Source: an uncultured Desulfuromonadales bacterium (GTDB taxonomy: Bacteria > Desulfobacterota > Desulfuromonadia > Desulfuromonadales > Geopsychrobacteraceae). From it: 5,190 nucleotides of DNA. The notes under the pieces are model-generated. The model was not told the origin of the DNA. It did not search any database and saw nothing but the letters and a program-made list of their open reading frames with translations. The stretch is taken from assembly GCA_945788205.1 (NCBI GenBank), contig CALZLE010000420.1:1-5190 (forward strand). The letters are read 5' to 3'. Positions 5,118-5,190 of the stretch are shown here, piece after piece (positions within the stretch are counted from its first letter, which is position 1; every line of letters starts with the position of its first letter). The position numbers and the translations under genes are program-made.

Positions 5118-5190
5118 CATTCCGGGCTGGCGCATGCCCGGACGGAAAAGGTCTTTGTCGTCGGGTGTGATATGCCGTTTATTTTGCCGG
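5009..5190. repeat. Perfect 77-bp inverted repeat (fold-back) at window end
   Basis: Bases 5114-5190 are the exact reverse complement of 5009-5085 with no mismatch; the 28-nt spacer is 5086-5113. The second arm runs to the last base of the window. The first arm is ordinary mobA coding sequence (including the CDMPF motif), while the second arm breaks the reading frame's homology. A perfect copy inside a conserved gene, placed at a sequence end, is typical of an amplification or assembly chimera in which the strand switched back on itself, perhaps at the shared GGATA (5081-5085, and on the other strand 5118-5114). Confidence 0.95.

Noticed and set aside
1..5190. CRISPR array, defence system or new multi-gene machinery
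   Set aside because: No spaced direct repeats or defence-type domains are visible; every long coding region belongs to a known Mo/W cofactor or transport family.

Overview
The window carries one co-directional minus-strand gene cluster for tungstate (or molybdate) uptake and pterin-cofactor assembly. In transcription order, from the right edge leftward, it reads: mobA (5' end missing), riboswitch and terminator, tupC-like ATPase, second riboswitch and terminator, tupA, tupB, moeA, mobB, then a selenocysteine tRNA (selC). The first 93 bases hold the N-terminal end of a phage- or island-type integrase, also on the minus strand. Moderate GC, a Tup transporter, Mo/W bis-MGD cofactor genes and tRNA-Sec together suggest an anaerobic deltaproteobacterium of the Desulfuromonas/Pelobacter/Geobacter kind. 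That assignment is inference from gene content; no taxonomic marker is present.

The parts fit one physiology. TupA captures the oxyanion in the periplasm, TupB and the TupC-like ATPase import it, MoeA inserts the metal into molybdopterin, and MobA adds GMP to make the guanine-dinucleotide cofactor, with MobB as accessory GTPase. Formate dehydrogenases often need both that cofactor and selenocysteine, so the adjacent tRNA-Sec is functionally sensible.

The most interesting signal is regulatory. Two related RNA structures lie in the two long gaps (3671-3768 and 4574-4671). They share the CUCCGA 5' element, a stem capped by a GAAA tetraloop followed by CGGCCG, and a GUUUGGAAAGG 3' element. These match the molybdenum/tungsten cofactor (Moco) riboswitch class as I remember it. 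Each is followed by its own Rho-independent terminator, and each starts 5 to 20 nt after the preceding stop codon. A single transcript entering from mobA would therefore meet two metal-cofactor-sensing attenuators in series, one before tupC and one before tupA-tupB-moeA-mobB.

Both edges need caution. On the right, 5114-5190 is a perfect 77-base reverse complement of 5009-5085. This looks like a fold-back chimera, so the apparent mobA start is false and the true N-terminus is absent. On the left, the tRNA-Sec loses its last two acceptor pairs and its CCA exactly where integrase-associated sequence begins, which marks either an element insertion at selC or another chimeric join.
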